From CBDFHC01 sp965247585 (lineage in GTDB: Bacteria; Chloroflexota; Dehalococcoidia; Lucifugimonadales; GCA-2712585): a stretch of 64,000 nt of DNA. Position 1 is the stretch's first letter. Each line of letters opens with the position of its first letter. The stretch covers positions 496,001 to 560,000 of the forward strand of contig CBDFHC010000003.1 in NCBI GenBank assembly GCA_965247585.1. Direction: 5' to 3'. The translations under genes and the position numbers were made by a program. This document shows positions 53,385 through 62,684 of this stretch, piece after piece. The notes below the pieces were generated by a model. It had not been told where the DNA came from. It was given only the letters and a program-made list of their open reading frames with translations, and ran no database searches.

Positions 53385-54045
53385 CAAAAACTCACAGCCT
53401 CAGAGGATGAGCTGGTTGGAAGGGGCAGAAAGGGTTGCGAATCACAGGTTGGTGGTGCCCACCATCCCGCCCAGAAAGGTTTGTATAAGTAATTTCTGAG
53501 GGACACCCTCAGACTCCCGGCAGAGAACCTGGGTTCCCTGCACCTTCCTGGGTGGCGCTATGGATTCGTCCTTCCCTTCAACAAGCTCAGGATAAACTTG
53601 GCGTCAAAGCTTTTGAATAAATTAGGCCGGCACCGCGAGACAGGGTATCAGGGCGGGACACCCTCAACCCTGCTCCGCCCAGATTCCTCGATCCTAAAGG
53701 ACGGACTCGGAATCGATCATGTTGGGGTCCAGCACCAGGGAGGATGAACATCAGGATTGGAATCCGAGGCGGGCGCCAAGGGAGGACTTGCTGTCCCCCC
53801 GCACTCAGATTCTTCGATCCTCACGGGCGGACTCAGAATGACATGGTGGGGGGCGGAATGCGGTATGGGCTCGTCCTTCGAGAGCCTCAGGATGAGCGGG
53901 TTGGAGGCGTAGGAGGCTCGTTTTCATTGGAATGACATGGCTTTTGCGGATGCTTCACGTGCGAGATGCAAGGGCGAATATGCGGGAGATGTCAAAAACT
54001 TACAGCCTCCCAGGATGAGCGGGTTGGACTGGCAGGCCGGGATTT
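53385..54045. repeat. mosaic repeats between the lipoprotein and tag genes
   Basis: In order: GTCAAAAACTCACAGCCTCA tail, left and main right unit (GAGGGACACCCTC near 53499), a CAACAAGCTCAGGATAAAC variant, a degenerate CAGGGCGGGACACCCTCAAC unit, a CCTCGATCCTAAAGGACGGA segment, a full CAGATTCTTCGATCCTCACG module, a TCCTTCGAGAGCCTCAGGAT module, and a GCGGATGCTTCACGTGCGAG to GTCAAAAACTTACAGCCTCC module. 53203-53384 holds no supported gene. Confidence 0.87.
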
Positions 54046-54061
54046 ATTGTGGGGGGAATGG

Positions 54062-54646
54062 TTAGCCCGTAGACGGCTGGGGGGACAGGAAGCAGCCCTG
54101 GACGTGGTCGTTGACCATGCCGACGGCCTGCATGAACGAATAGCAGATGGTGGGGCCGACGAAGCGGAATCCGCGCTTCTTGAGTTCCCTGGACATGGCC
54201 TGTGACTCGAGGGTTTGAGCAGGGATGTCCGCCAGGCTTGGGGCAACGGCGCCGCGGAGGGTGCGGCCGCCGGTGAAACGCCAGATATAGTTGTCAAAGC
54301 TACCGTGCTCCTGCTGGACTTCCAAGAACCGCCGGGCGTTGGTAATGGTGGAGCTGATCTTCAGGCGGTTGCGGACGATTCCAGCGTCGCCCAGGAGACG
54401 GGCTTCGTCCGAGGGGCCGTAGGCGGCGATGAGCGCGGGGTCGAACCCGTGGAAGGCGCGGCGGTAGTTTTCGCGCTTGTTCAGGATGGTCTGCCAGGAG
54501 AGGCCGGCCTGAGCGCCCTCCAGGACGAGGAACTCGAAGAGGCGACGGTCGTTGTGGACGGGAACGCCCCACTCATCGTCGTGGTAGCGCGCCATGAGGG
54601 GGTCGTCCGGGCCGCCGAAACAGCGGTGCTTTGGGGTTTCTTCCAT
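54062..54646 (-). CDS. tag: DNA-3-methyladenine glycosylase I
   Basis: Base-excision repair glycosylase that removes 3-methyladenine. 194 residues. It starts HRCFGGPDDPLMARYHDDEWGVP (split motif HDDEWG), has EGAQAGLSWQTILNKRENYRRAF, and ends with the GFRFVGPTICYSFMQAVGMVNDH region bearing the Zn ligands. ATG 54646 is directly before the domain; the frame is open 21 codons further upstream. Confidence 0.95.
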   Translation of the reverse strand: MEETPKHRCFGGPDDPLMARYHDDEWGVPVHNDRRLFEFLVLEGAQAGLSWQTILNKRENYRRAFHGFDPALIAAYGPSDEARLLGDAGIVRNRLKISSTITNARRFLEVQQEHGSFDNYIWRFTGGRTLRGAVAPSLADIPAQTLESQAMSRELKKRGFRFVGPTICYSFMQAVGMVNDHVQGCFLSPQPSTG

Positions 54647-54800
54647 ATGCTGGAGTGGTTGTTGGACCCGACTGCGGAGGAGTGTAGATACCGGCCGTAA
54701 CGAGGTCAAATGGTGATGGATTATGTAAAGTTGCTGGCCTCAAAAAAATGGGGTTCCCAGAGCAGATGAATCCGAAGGGGGACGAGGAGCCTATGATAGA

Positions 54801-56015
54801 ATGAGGCTAATCGGTCGTTCCTTTCGAGGCATAATGTTCCGCGTAAAAACCCCAACTTTTTGGATTACTTTTGCCATTGTGCTAGTGATAGCGGGCGTGG
54901 CGGTGGCGAGCTGCAACCTTCGCACGGGGGGCTCCGTGGACACGGGGGAGTTCCCGGAGGAGTTTGCCCCATTGCTGGAGGTGTATGAGGCGCTCCGGGA
55001 GGACCATATAAGCAGTAGAGACCTGGACCCGGAGCGGCTGACCCAGGGGGCGATTCGGGGAATGTTGCAGTCGCTGGACGATCCGCACGCGGTGTATATG
55101 AACCCGGACCAGTGGAGCCTGGAATCGACCAAGTACGCCGGCTCTTTCGAAGGGATTGGAGCCGAGGTGACGATGCGCGAGGGGCAGATCATAATTGTGA
55201 AGCCCATACCGGACACGCCGGCGGACAAGGCGGGGATTCAACCGGGCGATATTATTCTGCAGGTGGACGGGGAGAGTACTCGGGGGCTGTTGCTGATGGA
55301 GGCCATCGCCAAGATCAGGGGTCCGCAGGGGACGCCAGTGGACCTGTTGGTGCAGCGCCGGAGCACGCCGGAGCCGGTGGCGTTGACGATTATTCGTGGC
55401 ACGGTGAAGGTGCCTTCGCTGAACCTGAGGGTGATGACCGGCGGGATTGGGCACTTGCAGGTGTACACCTTTTCGCAGAATACGGGCGATGAGATGAAGA
55501 AGGCGTTTGAGACGATTGAGCGAAACAGGGTGAAGGGGGTTATCCTGGACCTCCGGAATAACCTGGGGGGTCTGGTGAGTGCCGGGGTGGAGGTGACCAG
55601 CGCGTTTGTGGACTCGGGGCTGGTGCTGTATCAGATTGACGGTGAAGGAAACCGGAAGGACTACGGTGTGAGGCCCGGCGCCAACGGTAAGGAGATCCCG
55701 CTGGTGGTGCTGGTGAACGAGTTTTCAGCCAGTGCCAGCGAGTTTGTGGCTGGGGCGTTGAGGGACCACGACAGGGCGCTGCTGATAGGGACCAAGACCT
55801 ACGGAAAGGGTAGCGTAAATGTGCCGCTGGCCCTGGCGGACGGGTCCGGGGTGTTCTACACGATTGCCAGGTGGTACACGCCCAAGGGGACGCTGATTGA
55901 GGGCGAGGGGATTGAGCCCGATATTGAGTCGCTGCCGGACCCGGAGGGAGTGGATGACCCGCAACTGGATAAGGCCATTGAGGTGCTGGAGGGAATTATG
56001 GCGGAGAAGGGTTAG
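54801..56015 (+). CDS. C-terminal processing peptidase (S41 family)
   Basis: Periplasmic or cell-surface protease, 404 residues. An N-terminal membrane anchor (about residues 17-37, WITFAIVLVIAGVAVASC) is followed by the S41 N-terminal helices and a PDZ domain (EGIGAEVTMREGQIIIV, AGIQPGDIILQVDGE). The catalytic core has DLRNNLGG, NEFSASASEF (Ser311) and GTKTYGKGSV (Lys336), the 25-residue Ser/Lys spacing expected for Prc/CtpA. The Cys after the anchor could allow lipid attachment. smpB follows 4 bases downstream. Confidence 0.93.
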   Translation: MRLIGRSFRGIMFRVKTPTFWITFAIVLVIAGVAVASCNLRTGGSVDTGEFPEEFAPLLEVYEALREDHISSRDLDPERLTQGAIRGMLQSLDDPHAVYMNPDQWSLESTKYAGSFEGIGAEVTMREGQIIIVKPIPDTPADKAGIQPGDIILQVDGESTRGLLLMEAIAKIRGPQGTPVDLLVQRRSTPEPVALTIIRGTVKVPSLNLRVMTGGIGHLQVYTFSQNTGDEMKKAFETIERNRVKGVILDLRNNLGGLVSAGVEVTSAFVDSGLVLYQIDGEGNRKDYGVRPGANGKEIPLVVLVNEFSASASEFVAGALRDHDRALLIGTKTYGKGSVNVPLALADGSGVFYTIARWYTPKGTLIEGEGIEPDIESLPDPEGVDDPQLDKAIEVLEGIMAEKG

Positions 56016-56019
56016 TCTT

Positions 56020-56475
56020 ATGGCGCACGACAAGCAGGTGGCGGTAAACCGGAAGGCGTTCTTCGATTATGAGGTGCTGGAGCGAATTGAGGTGGGACTG
56101 GTGCTGACGGGCACGGAGATCAAGTCCGTCAGGGCAGGCCGGGTGGACTTGAGGGGGAGCTATGCGCGGCTGGAGGATGGGGAGCTGTGGCTGCACGGTC
56201 TGCACATTTCGGCGTATGACCATACGGGGATGGGAAACCATGACCCCAAAAGGCCCAGGAAGCTGTTGATGCACAGGGAGCAGATTTCGGATGTCTCAGG
56301 CAAGGTGTCGCAGAAGGGGCTGGCGCTGGTGCCGCTGCGGCTTTATGTAAAGAAGCATTGGGCCAAGGCGGAGCTGGGGTTGGTGAGGGGGAAGCGGCAA
56401 TATGACAAGCGAAGGGTGATTATGGACCGGGAGAGGGACCGCGAGGCGCAGAGGGCAATGCGGCGTGCGGATTAG
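56020..56475 (+). CDS. smpB: SsrA-binding protein SmpB
   Basis: RNA-binding partner of tmRNA in trans-translation, 151 residues. NRKAFFDYEVLERIEVGLVL (family start, split here), GTEIKSVRAGRVDLRGSYA, NHDPKRPRKLLMHR and KGLALVPLRLYVK are typical, with the basic C-terminal tail RRVIMDRERDREAQRAMRR. ATG 56020 matches the family. It lies 54 bp upstream of the tmRNA gene on the same strand, a common and functionally sensible pairing. Confidence 0.96.
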   Translation: MAHDKQVAVNRKAFFDYEVLERIEVGLVLTGTEIKSVRAGRVDLRGSYARLEDGELWLHGLHISAYDHTGMGNHDPKRPRKLLMHREQISDVSGKVSQKGLALVPLRLYVKKHWAKAELGLVRGKRQYDKRRVIMDRERDREAQRAMRRAD

Positions 56476-56529
56476 AGTAGGGGTTTAGCCGCCTAGACTA
56501 AAAGGCCGGGGTGGAGGATAATGGTACGT

Positions 56530-56882
56530 GGGGACGCGAGGATTCGACAGGGGGATGCCGGGAAGGATTGCAGGCCGAGGCGCCACCGTCCCTCGTAAAA
56601 AGGTGGCAAATTAACAACAGCCGAACGAGAGTTCGCACTAGCCGTCTAACGGACGGTTCGTCTGCCTCCGCTTTCCCCGGGTGCGGAGAGTCAGGCGCCA
56701 GAAGACCGGGGCGCTGTGTTCCAGATGCCGATAAGGAATACCTAAGACTAATCGGATAGCCTTCCGGGAGTGTAGCCGGCTGACGGCCTAGAGGGTGAAA
56801 CAATAATAGCGGGCTAAGCCTGTAGCATATCCTTGCTGAGCTTCTTCTGGACGGGGAGTTCAACTCTCCCCCGTCTCCACCA
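56530..56882 (+). ncRNA. ssrA: transfer-messenger RNA (tmRNA)
   Basis: A 353-nt one-piece tmRNA. The 5' GGGGACG pairs with the 3' CGTCTCC, followed by the discriminator A and an encoded CCA ending at 56882. The conserved 5' GAGGATTCGACAGGG and a T-arm with GTTCAACTC are present. The tag frame reads GKLTTAEREFALAV and stops with TAA: codons 56605-56646, stop 56647-56649, directly after the usual A-rich GTAAAAAGG. smpB is just upstream. The 3' end abuts a mobile element, as is common for ssrA integration sites. Confidence 0.95.
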
Positions 56883-56919
56883 ACTCCAAACATGCTGTCC
56901 GTCCCAGACTGGACGGGTC

Positions 56920-58347
56920 CCGCTGACACAACGCGGACCAGAGCGCCGGGTGCTTTTGCTACCGGATGGCACAAGAGCTCCCTGAACCCCGGTGACTGGA
57001 CAATGGCCCCGATCCGCTTCTCCCCCATATCCACGTAAACCCGCTCGATGAGCGGGCTGATGAGCAGTCTTTAATCTTCCGGCGTCGCGTCCTGCCATAG
57101 AATAGGAATGTCGCTAAATAAGTTTGCCGCCTCCTCGATGGCGGAAGGCGACGCGGCCTGCGCTTGTTGGCGCCCGCGATCAACCTCCGCCAACCTCCAG
57201 CTGTAAACGATGTCGCTAAGACCACCATCAGCATAGGCCCGGCAGATGCGCCGTCGCCAGGCGGGACACCTGCTCATCAGCCACCTGGCAGGGGATGGAG
57301 CCGGAGACCGCGGGTCAGGGACCGTGGCTGCGGGATTTGCGGTGCTCCCGGTAGTAGCGCCACCCGGAGTAGTAGGTCTGGGCCCACATGGGGATGAGGC
57401 AGTATGCACAACGGACTATGCCCTTCAGCAGGTATTGCCGTGCAGGTTGCGAGGCCAGGGTGCGGGAGCGGCCGTTGTTCTTTCGAATGGCGTCCAGGGC
57501 TAGCTCAAAGACCTCCTGGGTGATCAACGCTTCATGCTGCCCCTGGAAATACTCTCCCTTGTAGCCAACGAAGCCGGCGTAGAGTCGGTTCTTGAGCAGG
57601 TCCGCCACGGCGTGGGCGGTAAAGAACCTGGGACCCTGGGAGAGGGTGCCGTCGCCGCCTTCCAGCTTCTTGTGGTTCCGGGTCCTGAATCCCTGCTCAT
57701 TCATCCATGAAGCCAGCCCGCCGCAGGAGACGCCGCCGGCGGCGTAGCGGCGGTAAAGCTCCTGGACGGCATCAGCCTCCTGCGAAACGACGTGAATACC
57801 GCCGGGATGCTCGATATCGCAAAGGAGTTTCTTCTCGCCATGCTCCCGGGTCCAGCAGATCTTATAGCCGAAGGGGATGCCGCCCACTCTCCGCCCATGC
57901 ACCGCCCGCTCCTTGAGCCCCTTCTTCACGTGCTCCGCCAGCATGCCCGAGGAGAACTCGGCGAAGCTGCCCATCACCTGAAGAAGGAGCCTCCCCTGGG
58001 GGTTGGAGTCGTCCAAGGACTCGGTGATGGACTGAAGCTGCACCCCATGCTCCTTCAGCAACTTGATGGTGCGGATCAGCACCTCCACGTTCCTGGCCCA
58101 CCGGTCCAAGGTGTACACCACCACCAGGTCGAACTCCCCCCTGGCGGCGTCCTTGAGGAGTTGACGCATCTCAGGGCGCTTGTCCACCGAATCAGAGTGG
58201 GCGGAGCGCCCCTCCTCGCGGGAGACCCGCACCGGCCTGCCAGTCCCGGTTCTTGCAGGCCTCTTAGAAAAGACGCTGCTGGGAGTCCAGGGAGTATCCC
58301 TCCACCTGGGAGGCGCTGGATACCCTGAGGTATGCTACTGCTCGCAT
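56920..58347 (-). pseudogene. large serine recombinase (integrase), multiply broken
   Basis: The 5' end (ATG 58347) reads MRAVAYLRVSSASQVEG with catalytic Ser10, then hits TAA (58264-58266) after 27 codons and shifts frame. A long open stretch (58232-57315) carries REEGRSAHSDSVDKRPEM, YTLDRWARN, the recombinase domain (GGIPFGYK) and a zinc-ribbon (VRCAYCLIPM). A second shift leads to YADGGLSDIVYSWRLAEVDR, another TAA at 57071-57073 (TPED*), then LLISPLIERVYVDMGEKR, a typical integrase C-terminus, next to ssrA. It was probably the enzyme that inserted the element. Confidence 0.85.
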
Positions 58348-58547
58348 GGTCCCGTCACCTCTCCCCTGGAGAGCCTTCTTTTGGCGACGGAGAGGACCAC
58401 CTCCGCCAGGACATCCTCAAAATGGTTGAACTGAAGCCTGTCCGTCTCACTTATGGGCTCCCCCTCGGGTGTGGCGCCACAGTGTATACGCTGGTGTATA
58501 CATGTCAACGCGTTGGGGGGCGTAATCTGATCGGGTTTGAGGACCAC
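58335..58547 (-). CDS. small protein of unknown function overlapping the integrase start
   Basis: 70 codons with no recognised domain. Its stop overlaps the integrase ATG by 13 bases, and it begins 2 bases after the recombinase stop. This coupling, typical of compact element operons, is the main support. Two cysteines occur (LTCIHQ and GPCEQ). Confidence 0.4.
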   Translation of the reverse strand: MVLKPDQITPPNALTCIHQRIHCGATPEGEPISETDRLQFNHFEDVLAEVVLSVAKRRLSRGEVTGPCEQ

Positions 58548-58549
58548 GG

Positions 58550-59182
58550 CTAGGCCCCTGACTCCCCAGCTGGTGCAGCCCAGTCCTGGGCATCCAACAG
58601 CCGCTTCAGCGTGGCGAAGTCGATCCCCAGTTCTTTGGCGGCGGTTCGACGAGACAAACTCCCTTCTCTAAGGCGCTCCAAAATAGCTCCAAAACTCTTC
58701 TTGAAGCCTCTCCTGGAGGTGACCCTGGGGCGGCCTATCCGCTTTCCCTGCCGGCGAGCCCGGTCCATCCCAGCCTTGACCCGTTCCCGTATCAGCTCCA
58801 GTTCAAACTCCGCCAGAGAAGCCAGGAGGTTCAGCAGGAGCCTTCCAAGAGCGGTTGAGGTCTCAAACCTCTCCCGCACGCTCTGGAAACCGACCCTCAC
58901 CAGCTCCCAGGCCGAGAGGGTGTCGTGCATGTGCTTTACGCTCCTGAAGGCGCGGTCCAGCTTGAAGACCAGGACCGTCTGGAAGCGCCGCCTGGCGGCA
59001 TCGTCGAGGAGGGAGCGCCAGGCGGTACGGTGGGCCAGGTTATTGGCGGGGGCGCGGTCCACGTACTCCTTATAGACAGGCCAGCCCTGGGCGGCGCAGA
59101 AATCGCGGAGGGCCATGAGCTGGGTCTCCGGGTCCTGCTCCTTATCGGAGGTGGAGACTCGGGCGTAGAGGGCGACCATCAT
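58550..59182 (-). CDS. serine recombinase of the resolvase/invertase family
   Basis: A 210-residue protein, apparently intact. The catalytic domain starts VALYARVSTSDKEQDPETQL with Ser10 and Arg8, has VFKLDRAFRSVKH with the conserved Arg pair, and LLASLAEFELELIRERVKAG as the long E-helix. A C-terminal resolvase-type HTH follows (GRPRV, SRRTAAKELGIDFATLKRLL). It could resolve or invert element DNA, or serve a second integration function. It overlaps the zinc-ribbon gene by 41 bases. Confidence 0.92.
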   Translation of the reverse strand: MMVALYARVSTSDKEQDPETQLMALRDFCAAQGWPVYKEYVDRAPANNLAHRTAWRSLLDDAARRRFQTVLVFKLDRAFRSVKHMHDTLSAWELVRVGFQSVRERFETSTALGRLLLNLLASLAEFELELIRERVKAGMDRARRQGKRIGRPRVTSRRGFKKSFGAILERLREGSLSRRTAAKELGIDFATLKRLLDAQDWAAPAGESGA

Positions 59183-59375
59183 GCGGGCGGGCCTCCAGCA
59201 AGTCCAGCACTTCCTGGACGTAGGGCTGGTGAGAGATGAAAGCGCGGAAGTGCCTGCCGTCGTCCGGACACCGCAGCATTACGAAGAGCTTGCCGGACTT
59301 GCGGCCCCGGGCCAGCTTCACCGTAAGAGGCTGATGGCAAACCAGGCACGGCAGCGAGTTGTCAGTGACGACCAT
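59142..59375 (-). CDS. small zinc-ribbon-like protein
   Basis: A 77-residue protein with a CLVC knuckle (residues 10-13), basic KLARGRKSGKLFVMLRC and a single later Cys-Asp-His cluster (CPDDGRHF). It resembles zinc-ribbon proteins of phage and element operons, although the second knuckle is not a clean CxxC. It overlaps the start of the serine recombinase. Possible DNA or RNA binding. Confidence 0.6.
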   Translation of the reverse strand: MVVTDNSLPCLVCHQPLTVKLARGRKSGKLFVMLRCPDDGRHFRAFISHQPYVQEVLDLLEARPHDGRPLRPSLHLR

Positions 59376-59376
59376 C

Positions 59377-59601
59377 CTAGCCCTCCCCCGCTAGATAGTT
59401 CCTGCAGATTGCCGCCAGGGCCGTGCTGCGGCGGTTGGGGCCTTCATCGGAACCACTTTGCACATCATCAAGAGCCCTTTCGATGGCCTCTTCCACCACA
59501 TTCAATTGCGGCTCCGTCAAATGGAATTGAAGGTGGCGCAACCTGGCGGCGCGAACTCTTTCCCAGGCTTGCAGGTGGACGGCGATATCTTCCTGGCCCA
59601 T
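59377..59601 (-). CDS. small helical protein of unknown function
   Basis: 74 residues, strongly helical, with HLTEPQLNVVEEAIERAL as the central helix. No family recognised. Its ATG directly follows the ParB-like stop (TAAATG) and it ends 1 base before the next gene, so it belongs to the element operon. Confidence 0.6.
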   Translation of the reverse strand: MGQEDIAVHLQAWERVRAARLRHLQFHLTEPQLNVVEEAIERALDDVQSGSDEGPNRRSTALAAICRNYLAGEG

Positions 59602-60006
59602 TTAAGCCAGAGCCGCGAGGCTTTCCTGTGAGTCGGGTAGCACGTCCAGCACCTCCTCTTCGGGGAGTTGGGCCAGCACCTTGCGGAGCAGTTCGGCGCG
59701 GAGGCCGGGGTTGTCGTGGCCGAAGATGTGGTTCAGGGCCTGGGAAAGGAGCCGGGCCTCGGCTTCATCAGCCTCTACGACGACGCATACAACGTCTTGT
59801 TTGCCTTCTTCACGTAATAGCCTGAGTCGCTGAGCGCCTCCGATGGTCTCGTAAGCACCATCATCCAACTGCCGTACGACCAGCGGCGCCACAAGGCCAA
59901 ACCGCTGGATAGAGTGACGCAACCGGGCCTCCATGGCTGGCTCCATTTCGTTGGCGTTCCAGGGAGCCTCCTGGATGGCCTCTAATTGCAGATCTACTAT
60001 CCGCAT
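59602..60006 (-). CDS. short ParB-like nuclease-domain protein of the element
   Basis: A 134-residue ParB N-terminal domain: MRIVDLQLEAIQEAPWNANE, LRHSIQRFGLVAPLVVRQL and the GGAQRLRLLRE phosphate-binding helix. The HTH and C-terminal dimer domains of partition ParB are missing, so partition is unlikely; such short forms commonly accompany phage DNA-modification genes (recollection). Its ATG overlaps the end of the primase/Mom-like gene by 10 bases. Confidence 0.82.
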   Translation of the reverse strand: MRIVDLQLEAIQEAPWNANEMEPAMEARLRHSIQRFGLVAPLVVRQLDDGAYETIGGAQRLRLLREEGKQDVVCVVVEADEAEARLLSQALNHIFGHDNPGLRAELLRKVLAQLPEEEVLDVLPDSQESLAALA

Positions 60007-62669
60007 GACAAGGTGGCCGCTTTTGAATAGGGAAGGACAGAGGCCAAGAGCTTGGCCCTCCAGGTTGCGTCGAGGAAAAAGATGTAGCGGTGTTTGGCGG
60101 CGACGGCGACGCGCTCCACGATGATCCTGGCTTTGGCGAAGTGGGCCCCGCTATGGGTTCCAAGGATCTGAGATAAGGTCCGGGAGTGGACCGGCCTACC
60201 ATCACCCAGGTCATATAATGGCGTAGCGTCCGAGAGACCCGTGTATAGCCAGTTGGTGGCCTGATAAATAGTGCCGGTGTGCCCGTGGGCGGGGTCGGCG
60301 TAGGTGATCAGGAACTTCAGGGTGGTGGGGCGTCTGATTAGCCGGGTCACTACAGCAAGAATTCTGGACGCCGTATTCTTGGGAAGGCTACCGTCCAGCC
60401 AGAACCTGGAAAGGGCGCAGCAGTCCTTGGACGCGGCGTCTGCCACCAGCCAGTAGGCGTGGGCCGGTCCCGCTCCCAGGGTCAAAGCTCCCGTCAGATG
60501 AGAGCCATAGAAGACGCTAAAGGCCAGCACCGTTCCGCCTGGGAAGGAGTGCAGGTAATGCTCCCGCTCCAGCATCCGCTTGGCGACGGAGAAGGGAACG
60601 GGCCTCACCGAAAGCTGGTGGAGCGCCGGAGTCGGAAGCGCACCGCCCCCTGCCCGGTTGGATTTGGGCCGTGCCGCTACTGCACTTCCGGCGCAGATCA
60701 TTCTTCTTCCTTGTAAGCTCGGGTCGCGGAGGGCAGCTACGGCCTCACGAAGACCGGCCATGACTATGTCATAGCGAGGGGCCAGCCAGCGCAGGAAGCC
60801 GGCCATTGCCTGGGCGTATAATCCCTTAGCTGTATCCCTTTGGCAGGCAGTTAGCATCTGCCAATCGACGGTGTCGGGTCCTTGCCTGGGTAGCTCTGTC
60901 GCCAAAAGCCGTGCCTTCAGCGACTGGCCCTTGGGCACGTCCTCGCCGGTCGAGACAATGGTCCCCCGGGGCGGCTTCGCCGGCTTCAAGGTTGCGTCGG
61001 GGCGGAGCTGCTGGCGGGCGGACCGGTTGCCCTGAGCGCGCAGGAGCCGGTCGGCCTCCCGGTGGTAGCGCGATATCTCATTGCCCGTACCGGTGGGAGC
61101 AAAGTCGTCCACGACAAGCAACGCGTCCTTGGCCGAGAACGCCAGCACCTCGAGGGAATTCCCGGTCGAACTCCAAGAACCGGGAAGGCGGCGGGAGTTC
61201 ATATCGGCGCCGTAATGTTGTTGCGCCAGCGCCGCCAGCTCGCTCTTCCCGCAGCCGGTCTCGCCGGACAGATGGATGGTGAAATCGGTGCCGCCCAGCA
61301 CAGCCCGCCAGACGGCGGACAAGATGGGTACGGTGACCGTATCCGCGGCAACGTCAAGAGCGCGGAGACTGGCTCGCACCGCCGCGGTAAGTTCCGGGCC
61401 GGAATGGGAATCGGGTAGTTCGAAAACTTCGAGGGCGTCGGGAAGAGCGACTTCGATGTTTGTGTCCGGGCCTACAGGCCCTATCGCCCCGCCGGAGTGG
61501 AGGTACACCCAGTGACCATCTATGTAACGCCAACCCGTATGGGCAAATATGCGCCGCCGGACCACATCATCGGATAGAAATTGAATGGCTGCCCGAGCAT
61601 GATCCTTCAGGCCGAGCCCGGGGGATAGGATGGCGGTAGCGCCCAGGTTCTCCAGAACCCAGCTCATCGCTCCCAGTTGAGATGCCTGGATTGTGAACCT
61701 CGAGGTATGCCCGCGCAGGTTTGTCTCCAGCTCCAAGCTGAGACGAGCCTCGACGCCATCGTCCTGCACCACCTCGGCGGCGATGCGTGCATTGAAGTTG
61801 GTTAGCTGGACGGGGACCACGCCTTCTCTGGTGGGTTTGAGCCAGAAGAGTCCTTGCTCGGTGGCCTTAAAACCACAGTCTTCGGTGAGGTCCTCTTCGT
61901 GGTTTTCTTGCTGCTGGTCCGGTTCCCACGGTGAAGCCATTTCCATGAGCTTCCTGAGTTCATCCACGGTATGACCAGCTCCGATCCAATCGACCACGTC
62001 CCCCTTGTCCGGCAGTCCCGGCAATTCCACCACCTTGATCTCAGCGGCAACAACATATACCTCCCGGGCCTCCGACTGAACGTGACGCTGGCCCGCGTCG
62101 TCGTTGGCCGGGAGAAATACCACCTTCCGCCCGGCCAACGCAGATGCGTCAAACGGCCATTTCCCCGCGCCTCCGGAGTTGCAAGTTGCAATAAGGCCGA
62201 CAGACCGTAACGCCTCGACGGCTTTTTCCCCTTCTGGCACGTAAACAGTGATGCCGGGGGATGCGGCTACAAGTTCCGGGAGCCGGTAGAGCACCCGCCG
62301 GACTCCCTTGAGGTTCCAAATCCAACCCCCCTGTCCGTCAGGGCGCCGTTGGGCAAAGCGCTTGGGCTCGTACCGAACTACCTGATACAGAAGATCCCCA
62401 TGCCCGTCTCTGTAATCGTAAGTCGCCAGGATCTTTCGGCGGGTCTGCTCGTTGTCGTCCATGTAAATCCCCAGTCTCGTCGCTAGTTTGCTGAGGGGCC
62501 CTTTGACGTCGCAAGCCATGCATCGGAACCCCTCGCCTCTGAAGCGGAGGTTCGGCCGTTGTTAGTCGGCGTGATAGGGGCACAAGGCGGTCCACCAGCC
62601 CTGGCCGTCAGGTCCTTGAACGCCCCGGAGACAGGCGATGATGCGGTCGATTAAGGATGCGCCACTCAT
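59997..62669 (-). pseudogene. CHC2 primase/Toprim-DUF927 ATPase fused to a Mom-like domain; in-frame stop
   Basis: From ATG 62669 the frame encodes a CHC2-type zinc finger (CPYH, later CMAC), broken by TAA at 62562-62564, then an open 840-codon frame (62519-59997). Numbering from 62519: Toprim-like region with PEGEKAVEAL and LPANDDAGQ (about 90-200), DUF927 region with Walker A GETGCGKSELA and Walker B LLVVDDFAP (about 415-470). The last 200 residues are a Mom-like GNAT domain (REHYLHSFPGGTVLAFSVF, FLITYADPAHGHTGTIYQAT). Restart after the stop would give a protein without half the zinc finger. Confidence 0.8.
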
Positions 62670-62684
62670 CTTCTTGGTTATTCA

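Noticed and set aside
56498..57034. 178-codon minus-strand ORF over ssrA
   Set aside because: Its first part is the integrase C-terminus; the rest is antisense to the tmRNA and not a separate gene.
59181..59825. 214-codon plus-strand ORF in the element
   Set aside because: It lies opposite the overlapping zinc-ribbon, small helical and ParB-like genes and has no recognisable protein features.
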